Below the pieces are notes generated by a model that was not told where the DNA came from, ran no database searches, and worked only from the letters and a program-made list of their open reading frames with translations. The position numbers and the translations under genes are program-made. A stretch of 64,000 nt of DNA, taken from positions 2,418,001-2,482,000 of the forward strand of contig OY782766.1 of NCBI GenBank assembly GCA_963678235.1. Reading direction: 5' to 3'. This DNA is from JABMQB01 sp963678235. GTDB taxonomy: Bacteria; Bacteroidota; Bacteroidia; Bacteroidales; Prolixibacteraceae. Shown piece after piece: positions 43,951 to 52,626 of this stretch. Numbering within the stretch: position 1 is the stretch's first letter; every line of letters starts with the position of its first letter.

Positions 43951-44187
43951 ATGAATTCTATGATGAGCTGTCCTAATTTCAATTCTCTGGTTAACGATAT
44001 AGTTAAGATTTACCTGGGTTCTATACTCCCCAAAAAACATGCGATTTGGAAATCGCATTACCCTAATCAAACTTTAAAAAATCAGATGTGGCAAATCCTA
44101 TTCAATGAATTAAAATTGCGGATAAGTACCAAAGATTATGCGGGATATGTAACCTTGAGATTAAAGAAAAAAGCCCATAAAGACTAA
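43951..44187 (+). CDS. Small hypothetical protein
   Basis: The 78-codon frame (MNSMMSCPNFNSLVNDIVKI...) starts at an ATG just after a terminator. It has no signal peptide, one short hydrophobic segment (VNDIVKIYLGSIL) and a basic tail (LRLKKKAHKD). I do not recognise a family. Its last codons overlap the hairpin that terminates dsbD on the other strand. It may be a real small gene or a chance frame. Confidence 0.4.
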   Translation: MNSMMSCPNFNSLVNDIVKIYLGSILPKKHAIWKSHYPNQTLKNQMWQILFNELKLRISTKDYAGYVTLRLKKKAHKD

Positions 44188-44198
44188 CTTCATGGGCC
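44171..44198 (-). terminator. Terminator of dsbD
   Basis: A 10-bp stem (44173-44182 with 44188-44197, one mismatch/G-T) is followed on the minus strand by six T, 23 bases past the dsbD stop. Confidence 0.78.
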
Positions 44199-44220
44199 TA
44201 AAGAAAATATTGTTCCTATT

Positions 44221-46155
44221 TTAATTTAATGCTCCTTTAATAAAGTTTTTAAACTCATCGTTATCAAAGGTAACACCCAGCTTTTCTTCTGTTCCATCGG
44301 GTTTAACAACCACATGAAAAGGAATACTATTGGTATTGTATTTTGAAATTTGAATATCCAGGTTTTTCTTACCCATTGTTTTTTTCACGTTCCCATCAAC
44401 CGATGAAGTGACCCACTCACTTTCAGGCAACTTGGTACGATCATCGGTGTATAACCCAATAACCACAAATTTTTCGGAAAGTAACTGAAGCGTTTCAGGA
44501 TCGGTCCAAACAGAGTTTTCCATTTTTTTACAGTTTGCACAGGCATGTCCTTTAAAAACTACAAATGCCGGTTTCCCTTGCTCTTTTGCACAAGCCAATC
44601 CTTGTTCATAATCGAAATACCCATTTAGGTTATGGGGCAAATGCAACTTGTCGGCATACTTCGCTGTACCACATAATTCTGCCGGAGTATTTGAAACTGA
44701 TTGAGCTGAAACATGGGGTATTCCTGAATGTACACTTGGTGGCGGAATTAAAGCCGATATTGATCTCAATGGTGCACCCATTAGTCCGGTGAACAAATAA
44801 AGCACAAAGGTAAATGTTGCAATACTTAATATTAATCTGCCAACACTCACAAATGGCACATCACTATCGTGCGAGAATTTAATTTTTCCAAGAAAATATA
44901 ATCCTAGTAAGAAGAATATTACAATCCAAATTGAAAGATACACTTCCCTGCTTAATAAATTCAATCCATAAACCTGATCGATATTGCTTAAAAACTTTAA
45001 TCCAAATGCCAACAAAACAAAGGCAAATACAACTTTAATAGCGTTAAGCCACCCACCCGATTTTGGCAATTTACTTAATGCCGATGGGAAAATTGCCAAC
45101 AATGTAAATGGTGTTGCAAATGCCAATCCGTAGAAAAACATACCAAATAATGGGCGTAAACCACCACCCTGGACTGCTTCAATAATCAGTGCGCCAATAA
45201 ATGGACCTGTACATGAAAAGGAAACAATAACTGTTGTTAATGCCATAAAGAAAGCACCAACCAATCCACCTTTATCTGCCTTGGCATCGGTTTTATTTAC
45301 AAGGCTGCTGGGCAAAATAATTTCAAACTCGCCAAAAAACGAGATCGCAAAAACTACGAAAAGGATAAAAAACAATCCATTTGGAATCCAATGCGTACTA
45401 AGGATATTTCCTACGTTTGGACCAAATACGCCAAATGAAAATAATGCCCCAAGCAGGGTAAATATAAATACAATGGAGAGTCCAAAAAATATTCCGGTGC
45501 GTATTGCTTTTGCCCTATTTTCACTCCCTCTCATAAAAAACGAAACGGTCATCGGAATCATTGGGAATACACAAGGAGTTAATATGGACGCAAATCCTGC
45601 CACTAACGAAATCATTAAAAATATCCAAAGGGTTTGCCCTCCCCCAGCCGATCCCTGAGAAGGTTCAGTTTCCATTTTGGTGGATGTGTCTTTTGCAGAT
45701 TTATTTAAATGAAACGTAAATTCCGCATCGTTTGGCGGGAGGCATTGTTCGTCGTCGCAACCCATAAACGTTACATAACCCGAAATGCTAACCGGATCTG
45801 ATGAGTTTAATTTTATCTTCTGTGTTAGGATTGCTTTATTGCTAAAATAGCGCAGGTTCAGCTGAAAGGTATTGTCAAAATGTTCTTCCGGCTCAGGCTC
45901 TTTTAACAAATCGCCAAGCAGTGAAAATTTCGATGAATCATTATAAATTATTGCGGTTGCAATTGGACCTCCATCAGGCAGGTAAGTGTCGTACAAATGC
46001 CAATTGGTTTCAATGTCGGCTATAAATTTTAATTCAACCTCATCACCATTTTGAATAGCATCAAACGACCATTTTATTGGTTCAATAATTTGTGCCCTGG
46101 CAGAAATAAATCCGAGGAACAAGACTAATCCTACTAATATTCTTTTCATTGTCAT
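44221..46155 (-). CDS. dsbD: Thiol:disulfide interchange protein DsbD
   Basis: DsbD passes electrons from cytoplasmic thioredoxin across the inner membrane to periplasmic thiol proteins. The 644-residue protein has a signal peptide, an N-terminal DsbD-alpha-like domain (about 22-150, KWSFDAIQNGDEVELKF), and eight membrane helices (about 170-440). The first of these holds the redox Cys in ILTPCVFPMIPM, with the partner Cys in VSFSCTGPFIG. A C-terminal thioredoxin-like domain has CANC (near residue 540). The ATG at 46155 or the one two codons later could be used. A LuxR-type membrane regulator lies 144 bases upstream on the same strand. Confidence 0.93.
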   Translation of the reverse strand: MTMKRILVGLVLFLGFISARAQIIEPIKWSFDAIQNGDEVELKFIADIETNWHLYDTYLPDGGPIATAIIYNDSSKFSLLGDLLKEPEPEEHFDNTFQLNLRYFSNKAILTQKIKLNSSDPVSISGYVTFMGCDDEQCLPPNDAEFTFHLNKSAKDTSTKMETEPSQGSAGGGQTLWIFLMISLVAGFASILTPCVFPMIPMTVSFFMRGSENRAKAIRTGIFFGLSIVFIFTLLGALFSFGVFGPNVGNILSTHWIPNGLFFILFVVFAISFFGEFEIILPSSLVNKTDAKADKGGLVGAFFMALTTVIVSFSCTGPFIGALIIEAVQGGGLRPLFGMFFYGLAFATPFTLLAIFPSALSKLPKSGGWLNAIKVVFAFVLLAFGLKFLSNIDQVYGLNLLSREVYLSIWIVIFFLLGLYFLGKIKFSHDSDVPFVSVGRLILSIATFTFVLYLFTGLMGAPLRSISALIPPPSVHSGIPHVSAQSVSNTPAELCGTAKYADKLHLPHNLNGYFDYEQGLACAKEQGKPAFVVFKGHACANCKKMENSVWTDPETLQLLSEKFVVIGLYTDDRTKLPESEWVTSSVDGNVKKTMGKKNLDIQISKYNTNSIPFHVVVKPDGTEEKLGVTFDNDEFKNFIKGALN

Positions 46156-46299
46156 ATCTTTTTATATCTACTTTTTAAATTAATTCTGATTTTTTTTCAA
46201 TGGTTTTACCAATATCAAAAATATATGAATTAAAGGGATTAATCTTTAAAATGTTTTGGAAATAGTTCTTAGTCCGGGTTTGAAATAGGTTCTAGTACT

Positions 46300-47382
46300 T
46301 TAAATTTCGTTCATTTCTTTGTAAAAATTCCCGGCTTCTTTACGGTTTTGCACCTTCAATTGCTTGTATATACTGTTCAGGTGAGTTTTTACCGTGCTTA
46401 GTTCAATAAAAAGTTCAGAAGCAATTTCTTTGTTCGATTTTGATTCAGCAATTAGCTTCAGTATTTCCATTTCTTTATTGGTAAGCTTTTCGTAGAGCAA
46501 TTTGTGTGAACCATTTTTTGCCTGTTGCCTCCTGTTTTTCTTTTTTACAGAATTCACAAAAAGAAGCAATAACAAAAGCAAGATAACCCCTCCCTGAATT
46601 AAAATCAAATAATCTTTCCATTTGGGACTAACCCCGGGAATCTCACACACCATATCCCTAAACCCGACCAGGTTAACTAATAATTCGTCGTATTGGTTTG
46701 TATATAGGTTTTGTGGAAATTGATCGTGTAATTTATCCTGAAACCGAAAATAAAATGCATTGTTCCTTAAAAAGTCGGGCTCTTTTTCTTCGATATGGTA
46801 CAATGCATATAATCCATTCAATGCATTTTCACAATTCTCAACATAGTTTCGAATATAATTATCAATACCCAGCTGTATAAATTCTTTTTGTGCCCGGGTT
46901 TCTTTTCCGGAAAGTTGCCGTGCCCTTTTCAGAAACTCCACATCAAACTCCCTGTTCCGCACCGAGCTTTCGCTTCCTAAAATATCAACCCCTGAAATAA
47001 AACCATCGAGCATCGAAATATTCACTTCCACATTAGAAGCATTATCCAATACCAAATGAATATGGCTACGGTTACCTGAGTTAATTATATCGGTTGGCGA
47101 GAATAGTGTTTTTACCAGATACAGCCTATAGAAACGGGGTTCTTTAGGAATTTCCATATCCTTAATCTCGAAAGTTCCATCAGCATTTATTGGCGCCGAG
47201 GTTAAGAGGAAATCAGGCGATGACACAAATAAATCTTCCGGATTATCAATGGAAGCCAAAAAAACCTCGGGGTGCCAATCGCTATCAAGGTTTATTTTTC
47301 CTTTTATATCTGCAGCATTTGACAGGTTTACGAAGAAAACGAAGAGAAAAAGGAATGCGTATTTTGCAGATCTGGTTTTCAT
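46300..47382 (-). CDS. Membrane-anchored LuxR-type regulator with periplasmic sensor domain
   Basis: This 360-residue protein has a signal peptide (ending SNAAD), a ~235-residue periplasmic part, one membrane helix (about 262-285, ILIQGGVILLLLLLLFVNSV), then a short basic linker. A LuxR/GerE helix-turn-helix (about 297-358, KLTNKEMEILKLIAESKSNK, then STVKTHLNSIYKQL) completes it. The first periplasmic segment (GKINLDSDWHPEVFLASI onward) resembles DUF4369, a domain usually attached to thioredoxin-like proteins of Bacteroidota. This is a one-component design: sensing outside, DNA binding inside. Its place directly upstream of dsbD suggests a link to envelope redox state, but this is inference. 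Confidence 0.82.
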   Translation of the reverse strand: MKTRSAKYAFLFLFVFFVNLSNAADIKGKINLDSDWHPEVFLASIDNPEDLFVSSPDFLLTSAPINADGTFEIKDMEIPKEPRFYRLYLVKTLFSPTDIINSGNRSHIHLVLDNASNVEVNISMLDGFISGVDILGSESSVRNREFDVEFLKRARQLSGKETRAQKEFIQLGIDNYIRNYVENCENALNGLYALYHIEEKEPDFLRNNAFYFRFQDKLHDQFPQNLYTNQYDELLVNLVGFRDMVCEIPGVSPKWKDYLILIQGGVILLLLLLLFVNSVKKKNRRQQAKNGSHKLLYEKLTNKEMEILKLIAESKSNKEIASELFIELSTVKTHLNSIYKQLKVQNRKEAGNFYKEMNEI

Positions 47383-47440
47383 AGGCTGTATATCAATTTC
47401 CCGGATGATTTTATTATTGCAACAAGCCCTGCTAAAATAA

Positions 47441-47466
47441 AAAATCCCGATCAGAAATCGGGATTT
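47441..47466 (-). terminator. Terminator of the RNase G gene
   Basis: A 10-bp perfect stem (AAATCCCGAT/ATCGGGATTT) ends in a run of T on the minus strand and lies 7 bases past the rng stop. Confidence 0.85.
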
Positions 47467-47472
47467 AATATC

Positions 47473-49023
47473 TTAAAATATTATTTCTTCCATATTTTCA
47501 TCAAAAAAGTGGTATTCAAGAAATGTATAATTGTTGTTTTCTTCCACTCTTATCCATTTAAAGAATTTTAAAAACCACTTCATCCGATATGATTTTCTTC
47601 CTTTCGTTAAATATGCAGCTACGTAAGGATGTACTTTAATTACCAATTTCTTTTTGTTCAGGTCTTGCAGGATATACATAACCTTGTTGTTAATCTCATC
47701 AGCAAAAAGTACAGAGGGCACAACTTTGCCACTTCCTTTACAGGTTGGGCAAACTTCTGCAGTTTCAACATGTTCTTCAGGCCTAACCCTTTGCCGGGTT
47801 ATTTGCATCAAACAAAATTTACTAAGCGGAAGAATGTTGTGCTTGGTTCGGTCACTAGCCATTTTTTCTTTCATATGATCAAACACTTTATGGCGGTTCG
47901 ATGCCTCGTGCATGTCAATAAAATCAATGACTATAATTCCACCCATGTCTCTCAATCGTAATTGTCTGGCAATCTCGTCACAAGCTGCCAAATTCACTTG
48001 CAATGCGTTTGTTTCCTGGTCCAACCCGGCTTTCGACCGGTTGCCACTGTTCACATCGACCACATGAAATGCTTCTGTATGCTCAATAATCAGATAGGAA
48101 CCATTTTTAAATGAAACTGTTTTCCCGAACGCTGATTTGATTTGTTTTTCAATGCCAAAATGTTCGAAAATCGGACTATTCCCTGAATAGTGCTTAACCA
48201 GTTTTTTCTTGTCGGATTTAATAGTTCCTATATAATCACTTATTTCATTGCATGCAGATAAATCATTTACAATGATGCTGTTAAAGTTGGGGTGATAAAT
48301 ATCCCGGAGCATTGCAGTTGTCCGGTCAATTTCCCCAATAATTAATGAGGGAGCGCTTGCACGCTTTAACTTGTGGAAAGTTGTTTCCCATTTGTCAACC
48401 AATCTACGGAGTTCCTGATCAAGGTCTGCCACGCGAACATCTTCGGCAGCTGTTCGTATGATCACTCCATATTTTCTTGGGCGAATACTTTGAACCAGTT
48501 TCTTTAACCGGTTCTTTTCTTCCATGGACCTGATTTTTTGGGATACGGAAACTTTTTCGCTAAAGGGCATAAGCACCATGTACCTTCCGGCAATTGAAAT
48601 CTCGGAAGTGAGCCTGGGTCCTTTGGTTGAAATAGGTTCTTTCGAAACCTGAACCAGGATTTTTTGCCCTGTTTTTAATAACTCGTTTACTTTACCTTCT
48701 TTATTAATGTCCGGTTCAGAGTGGATCCTGTTTATGGAAGAAACTTTTTGTTTTCCTGAACTGGCAATCCGCAAAAACTTATTTAAGGTTGCGAACTGTG
48801 GCCCCATGTCAAGATAATGTAAGAAAGCATCCTTCTCGTAACCGACATCAATAAATGCTGCATTTAAGCTCGGCATTATCTTTTTTACTTTCCCAAGATA
48901 AATATCACCAACGGCAAACTTTGCCCCGCTTTTTTCCCTGGTAAGTTCAACGAGTTTTTTGTTCTCGAGTAAGGCAATTACTATTTCTGATGGAGAGACA
49001 TCTACAATTAAATCGCTACTCAC
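47473..49023 (-). CDS. rng: Ribonuclease E/G family endoribonuclease
   Basis: This 516-residue enzyme cuts single-stranded AU-rich RNA and matures rRNA. It has an S1 RNA-binding domain (about 38-125, GDIYLGKVKKIMPSLNAAF), a catalytic domain with the two Mg-binding acidic sites FHVVDVNSGNRS and IVIDFIDM, and the Zn-link CPTCKGSG near residue 417 that pairs protomers. It lacks the long RNase E scaffold tail, so it is RNase G-like. The start codon is GTG at 49023; no ATG is available upstream. It is the third gene of the HU / small ribosomal protein / rng series, and a 15-bp hairpin lies in its leader. Confidence 0.94.
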   Translation of the reverse strand: MSSDLIVDVSPSEIVIALLENKKLVELTREKSGAKFAVGDIYLGKVKKIMPSLNAAFIDVGYEKDAFLHYLDMGPQFATLNKFLRIASSGKQKVSSINRIHSEPDINKEGKVNELLKTGQKILVQVSKEPISTKGPRLTSEISIAGRYMVLMPFSEKVSVSQKIRSMEEKNRLKKLVQSIRPRKYGVIIRTAAEDVRVADLDQELRRLVDKWETTFHKLKRASAPSLIIGEIDRTTAMLRDIYHPNFNSIIVNDLSACNEISDYIGTIKSDKKKLVKHYSGNSPIFEHFGIEKQIKSAFGKTVSFKNGSYLIIEHTEAFHVVDVNSGNRSKAGLDQETNALQVNLAACDEIARQLRLRDMGGIIVIDFIDMHEASNRHKVFDHMKEKMASDRTKHNILPLSKFCLMQITRQRVRPEEHVETAEVCPTCKGSGKVVPSVLFADEINNKVMYILQDLNKKKLVIKVHPYVAAYLTKGRKSYRMKWFLKFFKWIRVEENNNYTFLEYHFFDENMEEIIF

Positions 49024-49077
49024 AAATTAAAATTTAATCTTTCGATTTTAAGAGTTTTACTTGGTTCATATATAAGC

Positions 49078-49116
49078 GAATAAACCTAAAGTACAAAGAG
49101 CACTTTAGGTTCATTC
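49078..49116 (-). promoter_or_regulatory. Hairpin in the rng leader
   Basis: A 10-bp perfect stem (49083-49092 with 49102-49111) extends by four more pairs after one mismatch, with a 9-base loop. It lies 54 bases upstream of the GTG start and has no T-run on the minus strand, so it is not a standard terminator. It could regulate rng mRNA, as the rne leader does in E. coli. Confidence 0.45.
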
Positions 49117-49150
49117 TAAATACTTTTTATGAAGAAAAAATAAGTTCTAT

Positions 49151-49243
49151 TTATTTCTTCTTCTTATGTCTGTTTTTACGCAATCTTTTTTTCCTTTTAT
49201 GCGTCGACATCTTATGTCTTTTTCTTTTTTTTCCGCTTGGCAT
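49151..49243 (-). CDS. 30-residue basic ribosomal protein, bS22/mS38-like (AURKAIP1/COX24 domain)
   Basis: The reading frame from ATG 49243 encodes MPSGKKRKRHKMSTHKRKKR and then LRKNRHKKKK, followed by TAA. More than half of the residues are Lys or Arg. The KRKRHKMSTHKRKKRLRKNR core matches the AURKAIP1/COX24 motif of mitochondrial mS38 and bacterial bS22, small proteins that bind the small ribosomal subunit. It lies 6 bases downstream of the HU gene and upstream of rng on the same strand, a common neighbourhood in Bacteroidota. It is too short for normal gene prediction but is very likely real. Confidence 0.85.
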   Translation of the reverse strand: MPSGKKRKRHKMSTHKRKKRLRKNRHKKKK

Positions 49244-49249
49244 GATTTC

Positions 49250-49534
49250 TTATTTTACAGTATTTTTAACTTTTGCAACGAAACTTTTCGCAGGCTTGAA
49301 TGAAGGAATATGGTGTTCAGGAATAATAATGGTTGTGTTTTTAGAAATATTTCTGGCAGTTTTTTCTGCTCTTTTCTTCACTACAAAACTACCAAAACCT
49401 CTTAGGTAAACATTTTTCCCATCTACTAGAGAATCTTTAACTGTTTCCATTAACGCTTCCACTGTTTTTTGTACAGTTATTTTCTCAATTCCTGTGTTTT
49501 TCGAAATTTCATTTACGATATCTGCTTTTGTCAT
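49250..49534 (-). CDS. HU/IHF-like DNA-binding protein
   Basis: This 94-residue protein has the HU/IHF fold: MTKADIVNEISKNTGIEK, then VDGKNVYLRGFGSFVVKKR, an arm (ARNISKNTTIIIPEHHIPSF) and KPAKSFVAKV. It differs from the 22763 HU in the arm, which lacks the usual RNPQTG and reads more like the IHF-related Bacteroidota group. It bends DNA as a dimer. It heads a minus-strand series with the 30-residue ribosomal protein and rng, and is divergent from mutY. Confidence 0.93.
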   Translation of the reverse strand: MTKADIVNEISKNTGIEKITVQKTVEALMETVKDSLVDGKNVYLRGFGSFVVKKRAEKTARNISKNTTIIIPEHHIPSFKPAKSFVAKVKNTVK

Positions 49535-49584
49535 CGCTAAATATATTTAATTATCAACTATTTAATTCATTTTTGATTGGTCTG

Positions 49585-49636
49585 CAAAAATAAAAATATT
49601 TTAAAACTTATTACCATTTCAAAAGAATTATTTTTG
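49585..49636. promoter_or_regulatory. Divergent -7 boxes for the HU series and mutY
   Basis: TATTTTTG occurs on the minus strand at 49592-49585 (51 bases before the HU ATG) and on the plus strand at 49629-49636 (34 bases before the mutY ATG). Both fit TAnnTTTG. No clear -33 boxes accompany them. Confidence 0.45.
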
Positions 49637-49669
49637 TTTTTCGTAAGATTTTAAATTAGTTACACATTT

Positions 49670-50725
49670 ATGGAGCCTGTTTTCGCTAAAATTTATACCT
49701 GGTATTCTAAAAATAAAAGGGAGCTTCCGTGGCGAAGTACCAATGATCCGTACAAGATTTGGATATCGGAAATAATTTTGCAGCAGACCAAAATTGACCA
49801 GGGAACGAGCTATTATTTAAGGTTTATTGAAAGGTTCCCTTCGGTTGAAGACCTGGCAAAAGCTCCCGAAAGTGAAATATTAAAACTTTGGCAAGGCCTC
49901 GGCTATTATTCCAGGGCAAGAAATTTACACCATGCAGCAAAAGAAATTTACGAAAAGTTCGATTCTAAACTTCCTGAAAAATATGAAGAGTTAATCCGGT
50001 TAAAAGGTATTGGTCCCTATACTGCTGCTGCAATTGCATCTATTGCCTTTCGTTTGCCTCATCCTACCATCGATGGAAACGTCTACAGGTTCTTTTCACG
50101 CTATTTTGGAATCCATGAGCCAATTAATTCAACTCAGGGGATAAAAATATTTCAAGAGCTTGCCCATCAAGTATTGGATAAAAATGATCCGGGAATGCAT
50201 AACCAGGCGATGATGGAATTTGGTGCTATGGTATGCAAACCCAAAAATCCGTTCTGTCAGACATGTCCGGTACAGGATTCTTGTTATGCTTTTGCACAAC
50301 AAAATATGGATGAGCTTCCGGTGAAATTGAAAACAAGGAAAAATAAAAACCGCTACTTTTTTTATCTTCTGTTGGAAGAAAACGATATAATATATATTAA
50401 ACAACGTAGTGATAAAGATATCTGGAAAAATCTGTACGAATTGCCTTTAATAGAAATGAAGGAAAATTACACCATGGATGATTTCCTTCAAACAACTGAA
50501 TTTAAAAAGGCAACAGCAAATTTAAAATTCACTATTCGCGAAATTTCAACCCCTGTAAAACATATTTTAAGCCACCAAACGATCTATGCAAACTTTATTC
50601 ATATAATATTTGATCAAAAAAATGAGTTCCCATTAAATTTTATTCCCGTTAATAAAAAAGATATTTCTAAATTTGCTATCCATAGACTCATGGAGAATTA
50701 TTTAAAAAACAAAGGGCTGTTATAA
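49670..50725 (+). CDS. mutY: A/G-specific adenine DNA glycosylase
   Basis: MutY removes adenine mispaired with 8-oxoguanine. The 351-residue protein has the catalytic Glu in WISEIILQQTKIDQG, the HhH motif LIRLKGIGPYTAAAIASIAF, and the catalytic Asp in HPTIDGNVYRFFSRYFGI. A 4Fe-4S loop follows (CKPKNPFCQTCPVQDSC, C-x6-C-x2-C-x5-C), then a NUDIX-like C-terminal domain (about 230-350) that reads 8-oxoG. It starts the mutY-ssb-gldE-gldD series, a gene order also found in other Bacteroidota. Confidence 0.96.
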   Translation: MEPVFAKIYTWYSKNKRELPWRSTNDPYKIWISEIILQQTKIDQGTSYYLRFIERFPSVEDLAKAPESEILKLWQGLGYYSRARNLHHAAKEIYEKFDSKLPEKYEELIRLKGIGPYTAAAIASIAFRLPHPTIDGNVYRFFSRYFGIHEPINSTQGIKIFQELAHQVLDKNDPGMHNQAMMEFGAMVCKPKNPFCQTCPVQDSCYAFAQQNMDELPVKLKTRKNKNRYFFYLLLEENDIIYIKQRSDKDIWKNLYELPLIEMKENYTMDDFLQTTEFKKATANLKFTIREISTPVKHILSHQTIYANFIHIIFDQKNEFPLNFIPVNKKDISKFAIHRLMENYLKNKGLL

Positions 50726-50737
50726 ATCAAGGAAAAC

Positions 50738-50745
50738 TATCTTTG
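50738..50745 (+). promoter_or_regulatory. Bacteroidota -7 box for ssb
   Basis: TATCTTTG matches TAnnTTTG, 67 bases upstream of the ssb ATG and just past the mutY stop. The -33 element is not clear. Confidence 0.45.
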
Positions 50746-50812
50746 GTATAATTAGCATAAAAATGGGATTATTTGTATCTTAAAAATACGTTTAACCCAA
50801 AAAAAATAAAAC

Positions 50813-51250
50813 ATGTCGGTAAACAAAGTAATTTTAGTTGGAAATGTGGGCAGAGACCCCGAAATTAGGCACCTTGACTCTGGTGTATCAGTAGCAAATT
50901 TCTCATTGGCAACCTCCGAATCCTACACTGCAAAAAACGGTGACCGGGTAACAACGACCGAGTGGCACAATGTTGTATTGTGGCGAGGGTTGGCAGATGT
51001 TGCTGAAAAATATGTGAACAAAGGTATGCAACTTTATATTGAAGGAAGGATCAGGACCAGATCGTACGATGACAAGGATGGCAATAAAAAATACATTACT
51101 GAAATCTACGGCGACGTTATGCAAATGCTGGGCAAAAGAACAGATTCTTCCGACGGACAAAATGAATATCAAAGTAGCAGTAATGCTACAACAACAGCTA
51201 AAGAGCCTGATATTCAGGAAACAGAGGGAGATGACGACCTACCCTTCTAG
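50813..51250 (+). CDS. ssb: Single-stranded DNA-binding protein
   Basis: This 145-residue SSB has an OB-fold in residues 1-110 (MSVNKVILVGNVGRDPEIR, TTTEWHNVVLW, YIEGRIRTRSYDDKDG), a disordered Gln/Ser/Thr-rich linker, and the acidic tip DDDLPF that docks repair and replication proteins. It protects single-stranded DNA as a tetramer. It sits between mutY and gldE. Confidence 0.96.
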   Translation: MSVNKVILVGNVGRDPEIRHLDSGVSVANFSLATSESYTAKNGDRVTTTEWHNVVLWRGLADVAEKYVNKGMQLYIEGRIRTRSYDDKDGNKKYITEIYGDVMQMLGKRTDSSDGQNEYQSSSNATTTAKEPDIQETEGDDDLPF

Positions 51251-51267
51251 AACCTAATTTAAAAGTT

Positions 51268-52587
51268 TTGGAAACATTTTTGGCAATTTCTTCCGATCCT
51301 CCGAATTGGGACTTTCAAATGAACCCACTTACTTTTGGAATTGGTATTGGGTTACTAATTATCTTATTACTCCTAATTACATCTGCATTAATTAGCGGAT
51401 CGGAAGTTGCTTATTTTTCGCTTAGCCCTAAAGACAAATTATCGTTACGTAAAACCAAATCAAAGCTTAGTGCCACGGTGCTTAAAAACCTTGAGCATCC
51501 TGAAAATTTACTTGCAACAATTCTCGTAACAAATAATTTTGTAAATATTGGCATAATTGTTATCTCGTCATATGTAACGAGCCATCTGTTTGTATTTAAC
51601 AACCTTCCAATTCTTGAATTTTTGGTTCAAGCTGTAATTATTACGGCATTTTTGGTACTTTTTGGCGAGATTATACCTAAAGTTTATGCAACCCATGCAA
51701 GTGTTCCTTTCGCAAGGTTTATGGCTTACCCGCTATCTATTCTCGGAAATATTTTCAAACCAGTAAACTTCCTGTTGATCTACTCCACTTCTTTTGTAAA
51801 CAAGCGCCTAAAAAAACATAAAACAAATATTTCCATGGATGAAATTTCGCAGGCACTTGAATTGACTTCTGACAATGAATTGTCGGAAGAAAAGGAAATG
51901 CTAGAAGGGATTGTGAAATTTGCAGATAAGAATGTGGAAGATATTATGAAACCAAGGGTCGATGTGGTTGCCATTAATTCGAAAACCAGTTTCAAGGATG
52001 TGATAGATATTATCAATGAATCGGGTTTTTCGAGGATACCTGTTTTCTCGGAGTCGTTCGACCAAATCACCGGCATCCTTTACATTAAAGATTTATTGCC
52101 ACATACGCATAAAGGCAATGCTTTTAAATGGCAAACCATAATCCGTCCACCATTCTACGTTCCTGAAACAAAAAAAATAAATACCCTATTGGAAGAATTC
52201 CGGAAACGGAAGGTTCACCTGGCTATTGTTGTGGATGAATATGGCGGATCATCTGGCATTGTTACTTTAGAAGACATCCTGGAAGAAATTGTTGGGGAAA
52301 TAAATGATGAGTTTGATGAAGAAGAAATCCTTTACACAAAAATTTCAACTAATAAATACCTTTTTAGCGGAAAAATATTGCTTGTCGATTTTTACAGGAT
52401 TGTAGATTGTGAGGATACAATTTTTGATGAAGTAAAAGGAGATGCAGATACCCTGGCAGGATTAATCCTCGAATTAAAAGGTGAATTCCCGGAATTGAAA
52501 GATACCATAAGCTGCAAAAATTTCCATTTTGTTATTGAAGGGGTTAACAACCGAAGGATTGAACAAATTAGTGCGGAGCTTAAATAA
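51268..52587 (+). CDS. gldE: Gliding motility-associated protein GldE (CNNM/CorC-like)
   Basis: This protein of about 439 residues has a DUF21/CNNM membrane domain (three to four helices, residues ~20-170, SALISGSEVAYFSLSPKD). A CBS pair follows (about 210-330, DIMKPRVDVVAIN, then HLAIVVDEYGGSSGIVTLED), then a CorC_HlyC domain. GldE is found with GldD in Bacteroidota and supports gliding and T9SS function; its paralogs transport or sense divalent cations. The start is uncertain: TTG at 51268 retains an N-terminal SSDPPNW segment, while the first ATG is at 51319. It overlaps nothing and sits 17 bases after ssb. Confidence 0.92.
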   Translation: METFLAISSDPPNWDFQMNPLTFGIGIGLLIILLLLITSALISGSEVAYFSLSPKDKLSLRKTKSKLSATVLKNLEHPENLLATILVTNNFVNIGIIVISSYVTSHLFVFNNLPILEFLVQAVIITAFLVLFGEIIPKVYATHASVPFARFMAYPLSILGNIFKPVNFLLIYSTSFVNKRLKKHKTNISMDEISQALELTSDNELSEEKEMLEGIVKFADKNVEDIMKPRVDVVAINSKTSFKDVIDIINESGFSRIPVFSESFDQITGILYIKDLLPHTHKGNAFKWQTIIRPPFYVPETKKINTLLEEFRKRKVHLAIVVDEYGGSSGIVTLEDILEEIVGEINDEFDEEEILYTKISTNKYLFSGKILLVDFYRIVDCEDTIFDEVKGDADTLAGLILELKGEFPELKDTISCKNFHFVIEGVNNRRIEQISAELK

Positions 52588-52626
52588 AAACACACATTGT
52601 TCGTTGGATAAAGAAAGAATTGGTTC

